A DNA stretch of 64,000 nt. Origin: Ruminococcus flavefaciens ND2009 (GTDB taxonomy: Bacteria; Bacillota; Clostridia; Oscillospirales; Ruminococcaceae). The stretch lies in NCBI RefSeq assembly GCF_000621785.1, contig NZ_JHXI01000007.1, positions 186,001 to 250,000 on the forward strand. Reading direction: 5' to 3'. The translations under genes were made by a program, and so were the position numbers. Below are positions 24,492 to 33,371 of this stretch, piece by piece (the stretch's first letter is position 1; each line of letters opens with the position of its first letter). The notes below the pieces were generated by a model, which was given only the letters and a program-made list of their open reading frames with translations, made no database searches and was not told the origin of the DNA.

Positions 24492-25614
24492 CAACGCCGC
24501 CACGACTTTTCCCAAGCCCATAGCTGTGCGGCGGGCTGCTGCGGAGGCAATAAAGTCCTTCGGCGGCAATGCAGGCAGGGGCGGTCATGAGCTGGCGATG
24601 AGGACCTCCGAGGCGCTTTACTCCGCACGGGAGACTGCCGCGGAATTCTTCGGGGCAGCTCCGGAAAATACAGTGTTCACGCTGAACTGCACCCACGCTC
24701 TCAACATGGCGATACAGGGAGTCATGTCACAGGGCGGTCATCTCATTATCAGCAGCATGGAACACAACTCCGCTGCCCGTCCTGCGGCGGCTCTTGCCAT
24801 GAAAAAGCAGGTCTCACTGTCCGTGGCGGAGGTCTTCCCCGACAGCGGGCGCACTATAGACAGCTTCCGCAGGCTCATTCGCAGCGACACAAAAGCGGTG
24901 GTCTGCACCCTTGCAAGCAACGTCACGGGACAGCTCCTCCCATACAGGGAGATAGGGCAGCTCTGCCGTGAGAAGGGTATCTGCTTCATCGCCGACGGCG
25001 CCCAGGCCTGCGGCATTTATGATATAAAGCTCTCACAAGGCATAAATATACTCTGCACCGCGGGGCATAAGGGGCTCTACGGCATTACGGGCACGGGACT
25101 GCTGCTCACCGACGGGGAATTTCCCATTACACCGATAATTCAGGGCGGCACTGGCAGCAGCTCACTGAGCCTTTTCCAGCCCGAGATGCTCCCCGACAGC
25201 CTTGAGAGCGGCACCCCCAACATCATCGGCGCTGTCACCGTGGGGGCAGGCATAGGCTTCATCAGCTCCTACGGCATGGGCAGGCTCCGCAGCCATGAGG
25301 AGCGGCTATGCAGGCTGTTTATCGAGGGGCTTGAGGGCACCGAGGGTATAACCATATACCGTGACCCTGCCGCGGAGTATGCTCCCATAGTCTCATTCAA
25401 CATCGAAGGCTTCAACTCGGAGCAGGCGGCGGAGCTGCTGGCGGGGCGGGGCTTCTGTCTCCGCGCAGGCTTTCACTGTGCTGCCCTTGCACACGCCACC
25501 CTTGGCACAAAGGGCGGCACTGTACGCTTTGCACCCTCGGTCTTCAATACGGAGGAAGAGGTGCGAAAGCTTGTATACAATGTTAAAACATTGAAAAATT
25601 TACCAAATTCGTAA
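24478..25614 (+). CDS. Class V aminotransferase / cysteine desulfurase family protein
   Basis: A 378-residue PLP enzyme. The start MINFDNAATTFPKP is typical of desulfurases. NCTHALNMAIQG follows, the PLP Asp lies in FIADGAQACGIYDI, and the Schiff-base Lys in CTAGHKGLYGITGTGLL. The active-site Cys region is LRAGFHCAALAHATLGT, so a mobile-loop Cys is present. These features fit the group II CsdA/SufS-like lineage paired with DUF3343, which likely delivers sulfur or selenium. GGAGG lies before the ATG at 24478. Confidence 0.9.
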   Translation: MINFDNAATTFPKPIAVRRAAAEAIKSFGGNAGRGGHELAMRTSEALYSARETAAEFFGAAPENTVFTLNCTHALNMAIQGVMSQGGHLIISSMEHNSAARPAAALAMKKQVSLSVAEVFPDSGRTIDSFRRLIRSDTKAVVCTLASNVTGQLLPYREIGQLCREKGICFIADGAQACGIYDIKLSQGINILCTAGHKGLYGITGTGLLLTDGEFPITPIIQGGTGSSSLSLFQPEMLPDSLESGTPNIIGAVTVGAGIGFISSYGMGRLRSHEERLCRLFIEGLEGTEGITIYRDPAAEYAPIVSFNIEGFNSEQAAELLAGRGFCLRAGFHCAALAHATLGTKGGTVRFAPSVFNTEEEVRKLVYNVKTLKNLPNS

Positions 25615-25621
25615 AAAACTA

Positions 25622-25649
25622 TTGAAATTATCTGAATTTGTGGTACAAT
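25622..25649 (+). promoter_or_regulatory. Promoter of the cdaA-cdaR operon
   Basis: TTGAAA (25622-25627) and TACAAT (25644-25649), 16-nt spacer. Confidence 0.7.
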
Positions 25650-25676
25650 ATTAGTATGCAGTATTGCGCAGTCTGC

Positions 25677-25698
25677 TATGAGGACGGCTGTCCTCATA
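25677..25698 (+). other. Hairpin in the cdaA leader
   Basis: A perfect 9-bp stem (25677-25685 with 25690-25698) with loop GGCT lies about 60 nt before the cdaA start. No U-run follows. Confidence 0.6.
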
Positions 25699-25759
25699 CA
25701 TATCATAGATAAATGTTTAAAGTAAATGTGTGTAATTTTTCCCCGAGGGGGTGCAGTAT

Positions 25760-26647
25760 ATGTTCCATTCTTCACCACAGCAGGTGCTGGACGCTTTTCT
25801 CAGCGTCATATCTACGTTCAAGCCCATTGACGTCCTTGACGTTCTTATCCTCACCTATGTTATCTACCTGCTGCTGAAGCTTATACGGGAGACCCGCGCA
25901 GGTCAGCTCGTAAAAGGTATTATTTTCCTGGTGGCAGGCTATTTCGTCAGCAAAGCCATCGGTCTCAAGGTAGTCAGCTACCTGCTCCAGAATGCCCTGA
26001 GCATGGGAGTTCTTGCAATGATAATTCTCTTCCAGCCCGAGCTGAGACGTGCTCTCGAAAAGGCAGGACGAAGCAAATTCGGCATCCGCCTCTTCGGTCT
26101 CGGTCAGAACAGCGACGAGCTGAAGCAGAAATGGGTGCCCGCTATAGACGCTATCTGCGACTCCTGTGTGGAGCTTTCCGCTACCTGCACAGGCGCTCTC
26201 ATTGTCGTTGAGAGACAGGTCCGTCTCGGAGAACAGATAGAAACAGGCACTATCCTCAACGCCACACCCAGCAAGGAAGTCTTCGGCAATATCTTCTACC
26301 CAAAGACTCCCCTTCACGACGGCGCTGTCATAATGCGCGACGGTCTGATCCTCGCTGCCGCCTGCTTCCTTCCCAAGCCCGCAAAGGACGCCCTCATCAA
26401 CAAGAAGCTGGGCTCACGCCACAGAGCCGCTATCGGCATGAGCGAGAACTCAGACGCTATCGTCATCGTTGTCTCAGAGGAGACGGGGCAGATCTCCGTA
26501 GCCATAAACGGCGAGCTCACCAGAGACTATACCCACGACAAGCTCAAGGCTCTCCTGGAGGATCAGATATATAATGACAAGACCGAGATCTCTATCGGCA
26601 AAAAGAAGCTGTTTTCTTCACGCTCCGAAAGGAGGAAGAAAAAATGA
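25760..26647 (+). CDS. cdaA: Diadenylate cyclase CdaA (c-di-AMP synthase)
   Basis: It makes cyclic di-AMP from two ATP at the membrane. Three N-terminal membrane helices lie at about 12-95. The DAC domain follows, with the catalytic motif LHDGAVIMRDG (DGA) near residue 190 and SRHRAAIGMSENSDAI (RHR) near 220. ATG at 25760 is preferred because the GAGGGG site abuts the GTG at 25751. It overlaps cdaR by 4 nt, the standard cdaA-cdaR pairing, but glmM does not follow here. Confidence 0.96.
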   Translation: MFHSSPQQVLDAFLSVISTFKPIDVLDVLILTYVIYLLLKLIRETRAGQLVKGIIFLVAGYFVSKAIGLKVVSYLLQNALSMGVLAMIILFQPELRRALEKAGRSKFGIRLFGLGQNSDELKQKWVPAIDAICDSCVELSATCTGALIVVERQVRLGEQIETGTILNATPSKEVFGNIFYPKTPLHDGAVIMRDGLILAAACFLPKPAKDALINKKLGSRHRAAIGMSENSDAIVIVVSEETGQISVAINGELTRDYTHDKLKALLEDQIYNDKTEISIGKKKLFSSRSERRKKK

Positions 26648-27990
26648 GCATACTCAAAAACATAACCAAGCGTAATATCAAGGAGGCGCGGAGCAATGCA
26701 ATGCTCCTGCTCATAGCCTTTGTGTGCGCCATCGCAAGCTGGTTCATCATCGCTATGACCAAGTACCCCTCCGACTCAAAGCACGTATCAAATATCCCGC
26801 TTTCAAGGGATATAAGCGGTACCGCCGCAGCTGACAGCGGTCTCTCCATAATAGAATGCAGCGTCGGCAGCGTCAGCGTAAGCCTGGATTGCAGCCGTAC
26901 CGACTACAACCGTATCAGCGCAGATTCACTGAAGGCTACCATAGACTTCAAGAATATCACCGTTCCCGGTACCTACACCCTTAATGTCAAGGTGGAATCC
27001 ACCAACGATGCGGAGATCTCAAATCTGACCATAAGCCCTGCCACAGTCAAGGTGGAGCTGGATCAGTACGAGACCAAGGCATTCGTGCTCAAGGCGAAGG
27101 TGCCCAATATCTCCGGCGGCGAGAACAAAGCCATCAACAGTGCTGATATTACCTGCGAGCCCGGCGAGGTCAACATCAAGGGTCCCGCCTCAAAGCTTGC
27201 AAGCATCGCGGAGTGCTATGCGGTATCAAATCAGGAAAAGACACTGGAAAGCTCCTACAGCCTCAACAGTGACGTATATCAGCTCTTCTCGGAGGACGGC
27301 ACCGAGATAAGCAATGATAAGCTGACCTTTGATCCGCCTATCGTGAATATGAACATCCCCGTACTCACCCAGAAGACCGTAAGATTCGTGCCTCTCATAG
27401 TGGATCCGCCGTCCGGCTTCGATACGGACTGTCTCAACTTCAACATTACTCCCGAGACTATCATTATCGCCACCAACAACGCCGAGACCAAGCTTCCCGA
27501 CAAGCTTGATCTGAAGGTGACCCCCAAAGAGCTGGACATCGGCTTCTCAAAGGATGTGCTCATATCCAACCTGCTCATCGGAACCAATATCATCAATATG
27601 TCCGACACGGATACCGTAAACATCTCGCTCAACAGCGACGGTCTCGCATCGCGGAACCTGACTGTTACCAACAATAATATCCATACCACCAACGCTCCCA
27701 ACAACAACTATGATTACACTGTTCTTACGCAGCAGCTTCTTGTTAAGCTCGTCGGTCCTGCGGATATAATCAACGAAGTCACCGCCGCCGACCTTGACGT
27801 AGAGGTAAATCTGCTGGGTGCAGATGACACCATGAACCAGTTCCCATATGAGGTAACGGTATCATGCAGCAAGTACAACAACGTGTGGTCGGTCACCAAT
27901 GACCGTGTCAACATCAAAAAGACACTGAAAGAGGGCGTGACCACTCAGGCTGCGGCAAACAGCTACACAACGACCACAAAAACAGGTTAG
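26644..27990 (+). CDS. cdaR: CdaA regulator with YbbR repeats
   Basis: A 448-residue membrane-anchored extracellular protein. One N-terminal helix (about 20-38) is followed by roughly four YbbR beta-rich repeats. The last folded residues precede a short Thr-rich C-terminal tail. CdaR binds CdaA and modulates c-di-AMP synthesis. The start overlaps the cdaA stop. A strong terminator closes the operon at 28031. Confidence 0.93.
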   Translation: MSILKNITKRNIKEARSNAMLLLIAFVCAIASWFIIAMTKYPSDSKHVSNIPLSRDISGTAAADSGLSIIECSVGSVSVSLDCSRTDYNRISADSLKATIDFKNITVPGTYTLNVKVESTNDAEISNLTISPATVKVELDQYETKAFVLKAKVPNISGGENKAINSADITCEPGEVNIKGPASKLASIAECYAVSNQEKTLESSYSLNSDVYQLFSEDGTEISNDKLTFDPPIVNMNIPVLTQKTVRFVPLIVDPPSGFDTDCLNFNITPETIIIATNNAETKLPDKLDLKVTPKELDIGFSKDVLISNLLIGTNIINMSDTDTVNISLNSDGLASRNLTVTNNNIHTTNAPNNNYDYTVLTQQLLVKLVGPADIINEVTAADLDVEVNLLGADDTMNQFPYEVTVSCSKYNNVWSVTNDRVNIKKTLKEGVTTQAAANSYTTTTKTG

Positions 27991-27993
27991 CCC

Positions 27994-28031
27994 AAAGCTC
28001 CGCTGTATAAGAATACGGCGGAGCTTTTTTT
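27994..28031 (+). terminator. Terminator of cdaA-cdaR
   Basis: A 10-bp stem (27994-28003 with 28018-28027) runs into a U-run. Confidence 0.88.
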
Positions 28032-28044
28032 GTATATGCAAATC

Positions 28045-28081
28045 ATATGTTGTTAATATCCACAAATAATTAACAACATAT
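28045..28081. promoter_or_regulatory. A/T-rich inverted repeat, possible operator
   Basis: A perfect 13-bp inverted repeat, ATATGTTGTTAAT at 28045-28057 and its complement at 28069-28081, with an 11-nt spacer. It lies about 70 bp before a TATAAT box at 28149. Low GC and lack of a U-run argue for a protein-binding site rather than a terminator. Confidence 0.5.
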
Positions 28082-28215
28082 TTATTGTTTATACCGATTT
28101 TGACCATATTTTAACAGTTTATTAACATTTAGCACTACCAAACGTGCTATAATGACCCTGTACAATTATTTGCACACCCTTATTATTTTATTTTTATCTG
28201 AAAGGATGATAAGCA

Positions 28216-30219
28216 ATGAAAAACAACCTCTCAAGAAGGATCAGAGCTTCTGTCGTAAGCCTCGCTATGGCAGCTGCTATGGTCCCTGCATACGCGGCTC
28301 CCGTCAATGCAGTATCTCCCTCTCCCGTTATCCCACTCTCAGAGAATGTGGGCGTTTCTCAGACCATGAAGGTGGACTCCGTCTATGAGGGCACTATCCC
28401 GGAGAGCGGCGCAAAGTCCGTTACCTTCACCCTGGATACAAGCTATGCAGGTCAGAGCTTCTCCTACGGCTTCGGCGTATCAACTGCCGAGTCTCCCTAC
28501 TGGCTGGAGCTCGACAAGAGCGGCAAGTGGGTAGACGGCTCTGAGGCTGAGGGCTCAGCCTGCAAGCTGGACAAGGCTTCCAGCACCATCACCATTGACC
28601 TTTCAAAGGCAGGCGCAAAGCCCGGCGGAAAGTTTGAGTTCAGATGCTATTACTCCGCTCACTGGGACAACTCAAAGGGCGATATGGTGGACAACTCCGT
28701 TAAGCTCACAGGCGTTGACTTCGGCGGAGGAAGCTCCTCATCAGGCAGCTCATCATCAACTCCTTCCTCTCAGAATAAGAAGAGCGGTTCATGGAGCTTC
28801 AAAGACAATAAGGACGGCACTGCTACCATCAGCTCAACTGTCACAAAGCAGCTGGACGACCTGGACTATGAGCTGACTATCGGCTACGATGAGGACTACT
28901 ACGAGAAGAAGGGCGTTACCGCTGAGGAAGGCGATCCCATCAACAGCCACAAGTTCAAGTACTCAGACTTCGGTGTTCCCGAGGGCGACGATGTCACCAT
29001 CGAGTCACTCTACGTCGTTGTTGAGGCAGACTTCGACGTTGACAAGTTCATGTACGGCTGCGGCACAAACGTTAAAATGGGCTCTCCCTCCGATACCGAG
29101 TACGCTAAGAGAGACATTATAGAAGGCAAGGAAGATGCCGGATACTGGTACAACGAAATGGGCGCCGACTCCAAGGAGGAGTTCGAGGATGCAGGCGTTG
29201 AGTTCGGTCTCAAGGAGATCGGCGAGGGCACTACTCTCGAGGGCGCAGGCAAGTATATAGAGTGTATCTGGGACGTTCCCGCTGAGGTACAGAAGGATCA
29301 GACCCACAACTCCTATGACTCTATCGGCTTCCAGTTCTGGTACGGCACCAAGGACGCTTCAAAGTACACCGAGATCACTTCTTCCGATCCCGTTACTATC
29401 ACAAGCGCCGCTCTTACATATACAGTTACAAGAACCGTTCCCTACACAGGCTCTGTAAAGAAGTCACAGTCCGCTACTCTTGACTGCACAGCTTCCTCTG
29501 ACTCAAAGAAGAACTTTGAGGTAGCTTACGAGGATCTGGGCATTGAGCCTGATATGAAGGTTTACGCTGTACGCTTCGACGTTTCTGCAAGCAAGGACGT
29601 CAAGAAGCTGGTATTCGGCACAGGTACGGGCACTACCGACGCCTCCGACAAGTACTGGTATCAGGAGCCCGTTAACTCCGTTATCCTTGACGCAGCCAAG
29701 AAGTCGGAGATCATGTGGATCATGCCCGATGCGGTAGTTGGCAAGACTCCTGCCGACAACATCGTAAATCCCGACGGAAACGTTGTATTCGGCTATTACT
29801 ACGGCGAATCTGACACTATCAGCGTTGACAACGTTGAGGTATATTACTATCTCCCCGAGACCACCACGACCACAACTACTACCACAACGACCACTACAAC
29901 TACCACCACAACTACTACTGCTCCCGTTCAGGACATCAATTACGGTGACACAAACTGCGACGGCAAGGTTGAGCTGGCTGACGCTATCCTCATCATGCAG
30001 GCTCTGGCTAACCCCGACAAGTACGGCGAGACAGGCACATACGAGAAGCACCTGACAAAGAACGGCAAGGCAAACGGCGACGTTGACAAGGAGACAGCCG
30101 GTCTCACAGCCAATGACGCTCTGTTCATCCAGGAGTTCCTCCTCAAGAAGAGAACTACCCTCAAGCCTGTCAGCAAGATACAAGGATTTCAGGAAGTTGG
30201 CGGCAGCACTATTTCATAA
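28216..30219 (+). CDS. Secreted non-catalytic dockerin protein with carbohydrate-binding-type modules
   Basis: A 667-residue secreted protein. The signal peptide is about 1-34. Module 1 spans about 45-170, followed by a Ser/Gly linker. Module 2 (about 190-405) and module 3 (about 408-550) share a pattern of an sY-x-D-x-G block, FxxGxGT, a tyrosine/tryptophan YWYxE and an IMW/CIW-x-(V/M)P block. This pattern resembles the Ruminococcus modules I recall as DUF5620 and is consistent with carbohydrate binding. A linker of about 20 Thr then leads to a C-terminal dockerin (first calcium loop DTNCDGKVELAD, then IMQALANPDKYG and a second loop in GDVDKETAGLTANDA). No hydrolase motif is seen. AAAGGA precedes the ATG. 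Confidence 0.82.
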   Translation: MKNNLSRRIRASVVSLAMAAAMVPAYAAPVNAVSPSPVIPLSENVGVSQTMKVDSVYEGTIPESGAKSVTFTLDTSYAGQSFSYGFGVSTAESPYWLELDKSGKWVDGSEAEGSACKLDKASSTITIDLSKAGAKPGGKFEFRCYYSAHWDNSKGDMVDNSVKLTGVDFGGGSSSSGSSSSTPSSQNKKSGSWSFKDNKDGTATISSTVTKQLDDLDYELTIGYDEDYYEKKGVTAEEGDPINSHKFKYSDFGVPEGDDVTIESLYVVVEADFDVDKFMYGCGTNVKMGSPSDTEYAKRDIIEGKEDAGYWYNEMGADSKEEFEDAGVEFGLKEIGEGTTLEGAGKYIECIWDVPAEVQKDQTHNSYDSIGFQFWYGTKDASKYTEITSSDPVTITSAALTYTVTRTVPYTGSVKKSQSATLDCTASSDSKKNFEVAYEDLGIEPDMKVYAVRFDVSASKDVKKLVFGTGTGTTDASDKYWYQEPVNSVILDAAKKSEIMWIMPDAVVGKTPADNIVNPDGNVVFGYYYGESDTISVDNVEVYYYLPETTTTTTTTTTTTTTTTTTTTAPVQDINYGDTNCDGKVELADAILIMQALANPDKYGETGTYEKHLTKNGKANGDVDKETAGLTANDALFIQEFLLKKRTTLKPVSKIQGFQEVGGSTIS

Positions 30220-30250
30220 TGGTACTTAAAATATAATAATACACCAGAAT

Positions 30251-30283
30251 GCCCGACAGCAGGTGGATATTCTGCTGTCGGGC
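30251..30283 (+). terminator. Terminator 1 after the dockerin protein
   Basis: A perfect 12-bp stem (30251-30262 with 30272-30283) followed by UUAAAUUU. Confidence 0.8.
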
Positions 30284-30297
30284 TTAAATTTCAATAT

Positions 30298-30326
30298 AGC
30301 CGCCCTCTTCCGGGCGGCTCTTTTTT
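30298..30326 (+). terminator. Terminator 2 after the dockerin protein
   Basis: An 8-bp GC-rich stem (30298-30305 with 30312-30319) followed by C and six U. It acts in tandem with the previous terminator. The rest of 30327-30513 holds only a TATAAT box at 30401-30406 with no clear -35. Confidence 0.85.
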
Positions 30327-30513
30327 ATGGAAAACACCGAAAAAACGCCAAATGTTAGTATTTTTTTGCGAAAATCCTTTCATTTATTGCGGTGATGTGT
30401 TATAATTATTAAGCGTATTTGCACAATCATGCAAATGATAGTGCGCATTACATAATGTATTATTGCGAAGGGGTAAAAGGTTCGCAATACAAATAAAATA
30501 GAAGGAGAATAAA

Positions 30514-32709
30514 ATGAGAGCAAAAAGACTGATCGCGTCTGTGCTGTCATGCGCCCTCTGTGCAGGTGTTATGCCTGTGCTCCCCGTTTGCGGAGCTGAG
30601 AGCGGTACAGCTGCTGTCACTGTGGGGGTGAACAGCAATATTACAGACGCAAGCAACAACGTGGGTGCTGCCGCAGTAACTACTACTACTGCCAAGGCTG
30701 CTCCCGCAGTCACGACTACCGCCGCTACGGGCAGCATCTCGGTAGTCACCATCAGACTGGGCGACATAAACAGCGACAATAAGATCGACGCTGTGGACGC
30801 CTCTGCTATCCTTGCCGCTTATGCAAAGATGGCAAGCAATAACGGTGCCTCGGGATTTACTCCCGCCCAGACAGTAGCCGCAGACGTCAACATGGACAGT
30901 AAACTGGACGCACTTGACGCCTCATGCGTACTTGCCTATTACGCATACACCGCTACACAGGGGACCTCGTCTATCGAGGACTTCATTGCAAACAAAATGA
31001 ATAAGCCCCCTGTGACTACTACCACCACAAAACCACCCGTGACCACCACAACTACCACAAAGGCACCTGTGCCCACAACTACAACAACTCAGGCGCCTGT
31101 TACTACTACCGCAGCACCCGTTTCAACTACAACTGCATCTGTGCCTGCTTCATCAACTACAACGGCACCTGTGACAACAACTACTACATCGGCTCCTGTA
31201 ACAACTACCACCACATCTGAGCCCACCACCACTACAACTACAACACTGCTGACCACTACCACTACTACTCAGCCTGTGTCAACAACTACCACAGATCCCT
31301 ACAAGGTGTCATCTATAAAGCTCAGCAAGACTGAGATAGAGCTCAATGTAGGCAACGGAGACCTCTCATATGTGACTATGCTCCCTGCAACTGCTGACAA
31401 GCGCGAGATCTGGAGCTGCTCAGACGAAAATGTGGCAGTAGTCGACAACGAGGGCTGGATCGTGGGCAAGTCGGAGGGTCAGTGCACCGTCACCGTCACA
31501 AGCTTCAACAACCCTGAGGTAAAGGCGGAAATAAAGGTAACAGTCAAGGATCCTCACAAGGTATCCAGCATCAGACTTACCAAGACCGATATAAGACTCC
31601 CCATAGGCGGCGGAGATATATCGTATGTTACTATGCTCCCTGCCGATGCTTCCAACAAGGCGGAGATCTGGGTAAGCTCAGACAATACCGTAGCTACAGT
31701 TTCCGACGAGGGCTGGATCTCAGGCATAAAGGAAGGCACCTGCGTCGTAACTGTATACAGCAAGGCTAATCCAAGCGTAAGCGCTAATATCAATGTAACT
31801 GTCACCGATCCCTCAAAAGTGTCAGAGATAAAGCTCAGCAAGTACGAAATGGACCTCGTTATCGGTACTCACGATATTTCCTACGTAACTATGCTCCCCA
31901 TGACAGCTACCAACATCGACGAGGTGTGGACAAGCTCAAATCCCGCTATCGCCAGCGTTGACAGCTGGGGCAATGTTTACGCCCTGTCAGAGGGAAGCTG
32001 CACAGTCTCCGTCATCAGCAAGGCTAACCCCGCCGTAAAGGCTGATATAAAGGTAACTGTCCGCAGCAAGCCTGTTGTGACCTCTGCAACAACAACTACT
32101 ACCACAACAACAACTACCTCAACAAACACAACCACCACAACCACTACAACTACTGCTCCCGTTACATCTACTCACCTTATCCAGAACATTAACGGAGCTA
32201 CCTTCGTGGATGGTATTCTGGTGGTAAACAAGACCTACGGTCTCCCCGCCGATTACGGCACACCTTCACTCAATGCCAACGCCCTTGCTCAGTTCAACAA
32301 GCTGACACAGGAGGCTGCAAAGCTGGGTCTCAGCATAAAGTGCTCATCGGGCTACCGCTCATACAGCGACCAGGAGAGGATCTACAATAACTACGTTGCC
32401 ATAGACGGTATCGTAAAGACTGATACATACTCCGCACGCCCCGGACACTCAGAACACCAGACAGGTCTGGCGATAGATGTAAACTCTATCGACTATTCCT
32501 TCCTGGACACTCCCGAGTGCGAATGGCTGGCTAAGAACGCCCATAAGTTCGGCTTCATTATCCGCTATCCCAAGGGCAAGGAGGCTGTCACAGGCTACAG
32601 CTATGAGCCATGGCATATAAGATTCCTTGGCGTTGACACTGCAACTGCTGTCTACAACAGCGGTCTCTGCCTTGAGGAGTACCTGGGTATCACTTCGGCA
32701 TATAAATAA
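30514..32709 (+). CDS. Dockerin-BIG2-VanY secreted D,D-carboxypeptidase
   Basis: A 731-residue multimodular secreted protein. The signal peptide is about 1-28. A dockerin-like module sits near the N-terminus (about 85-155; calcium loops DINSDNKIDAVDAS and DVNMDSKLDALDAS). A long Thr/Pro linker runs to about 265. Three BIG2 Ig-like domains follow (each starting V-S-x-I-K/R-L). After a second Thr linker comes an M15B carboxypeptidase (about 550-731) with SGYRSYSDQ, the zinc motif HSEHQTGLAIDV and EPWHIRF. It would trim terminal D-Ala from peptidoglycan. Coupling a wall hydrolase to a dockerin is unusual. AGAAGGAG precedes the ATG. Confidence 0.88.
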   Translation: MRAKRLIASVLSCALCAGVMPVLPVCGAESGTAAVTVGVNSNITDASNNVGAAAVTTTTAKAAPAVTTTAATGSISVVTIRLGDINSDNKIDAVDASAILAAYAKMASNNGASGFTPAQTVAADVNMDSKLDALDASCVLAYYAYTATQGTSSIEDFIANKMNKPPVTTTTTKPPVTTTTTTKAPVPTTTTTQAPVTTTAAPVSTTTASVPASSTTTAPVTTTTTSAPVTTTTTSEPTTTTTTTLLTTTTTTQPVSTTTTDPYKVSSIKLSKTEIELNVGNGDLSYVTMLPATADKREIWSCSDENVAVVDNEGWIVGKSEGQCTVTVTSFNNPEVKAEIKVTVKDPHKVSSIRLTKTDIRLPIGGGDISYVTMLPADASNKAEIWVSSDNTVATVSDEGWISGIKEGTCVVTVYSKANPSVSANINVTVTDPSKVSEIKLSKYEMDLVIGTHDISYVTMLPMTATNIDEVWTSSNPAIASVDSWGNVYALSEGSCTVSVISKANPAVKADIKVTVRSKPVVTSATTTTTTTTTTSTNTTTTTTTTTAPVTSTHLIQNINGATFVDGILVVNKTYGLPADYGTPSLNANALAQFNKLTQEAAKLGLSIKCSSGYRSYSDQERIYNNYVAIDGIVKTDTYSARPGHSEHQTGLAIDVNSIDYSFLDTPECEWLAKNAHKFGFIIRYPKGKEAVTGYSYEPWHIRFLGVDTATAVYNSGLCLEEYLGITSAYK

Positions 32710-32720
32710 CATACAGCAAA

Positions 32721-32753
32721 AGCTGCCTGAGACTTACTCAGGCAGCTCTTTTT
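32721..32753. terminator. Terminator after the carboxypeptidase gene
   Basis: A perfect 11-bp stem (32721-32731 with 32737-32747) followed on the plus strand by C and five U. On the minus strand it is followed by UUUUG. Confidence 0.88.
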
Positions 32754-32764
32754 ATATCAAAGCA

Positions 32765-32828
32765 GCCGTCAGATACACACCACTCCCAGGAAGCTATCCG
32801 CGGGAGCTATGCTCCACCTCCTGACGGC
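32765..32828. ncRNA. Structured RNA candidate
   Basis: GCCGTCAG (32765-32772) pairs with CTGACGGC (32821-32828) and closes a 64-nt segment. Inside, two GC-rich hairpins are possible (one around 32786-32807, one GGAGC-ATA-GCTCC-like near 32804-32817); they overlap and so could alternate. Transcription direction is unclear. A minus-strand -10-like box near 32852 and the bidirectional terminator at 32721-32753 would suit a short minus-strand RNA. No known family was recognised. Confidence 0.3.
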
Positions 32829-33014
32829 GTGCCCTTATTGCCGCTTACATTATATTATGCAGAAATCACGAAAAGGTACAATGAAAATTCTTACAGATAT
32901 GCTCCTGCTCCCCGTCAATATTGTTGTCACCTTTGTCAGCATTATGTAACCGCTGTGATACATTCCGTAAGCAATTCATTTCCGAACTGTATTCAAACCG
33001 ATAACGCTCTGTTA

Positions 33015-33043
33015 TTGCATATTCTGCCCTCATAAGGTATAAT
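33015..33043 (+). promoter_or_regulatory. Promoter of the small RNA candidate
   Basis: TTGCAT (33015-33020) and TATAAT (33038-33043), 17-nt spacer. Confidence 0.7.
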
Positions 33044-33049
33044 ATAGAC

Positions 33050-33217
33050 AGTAAAGGAAAAGAAAAAAACACAACCTTCATTGTTCCTCGTTTCTGCGCC
33101 GATCATACCTCCCGGCGCAAAACAAATATGACGGTGCCGCACACCACCGTCCTCTGAACACACCTTTCGGAAAGAGAAATCAGCCGTCGGCGCAATAGCG
33201 TCGGCGGCTCTCTTTTT
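33050..33217 (+). ncRNA. Small RNA candidate with C-rich loop
   Basis: No ORF of note lies between the promoter at 33015-33043 and a strong terminator (12-bp stem 33182-33193 with 33198-33209, loop AATA, then a U-run ending 33217). The predicted RNA is about 168 nt. It has a hairpin GCGCCG/CGGCGC (33096-33101, 33113-33118) whose 11-nt loop holds ACCTCC, complementary to Shine-Dalgarno sequences. A second hairpin (GACGGTG/CACCGTC) and a third (CTTTCGGAAAG) follow. This is the layout of Gram-positive trans-acting sRNAs, but it could also be an attenuated leader. Confidence 0.5.
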
Positions 33218-33371
33218 GTTCCTCATTGTATGTCCTTATATCCCGCACCGCAATAGGCTCAAAAAATTTTCCGAAAAAAATTATTTTTATTTGTCACAAA
33301 AACAGGTTTGCGGACGTTTCTTTATATGGGGGACAAAATAATATTCCTTTCATTAAGAAGTGATTTCGAAC

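Noticed and set aside
28149..28154. Promoter of the first dockerin gene
   Set aside because: TATAAT is present but no -35 near consensus at 16-18 nt; the box is only mentioned in the operator entry.
29860..29925. ACC/ACA/ACT tandem tract
   Set aside because: It codes for a poly-Thr linker in a secreted protein, as at 31010-31300, 32090-32160, 36700-36780 and 62860-63060; it is not a separate repeat element.
32765..32828. SRP RNA, 6S RNA or tmRNA
   Set aside because: The conserved SRP tetraloop domain, the 6S open bubble and the tmRNA tRNA-like ends are not present.
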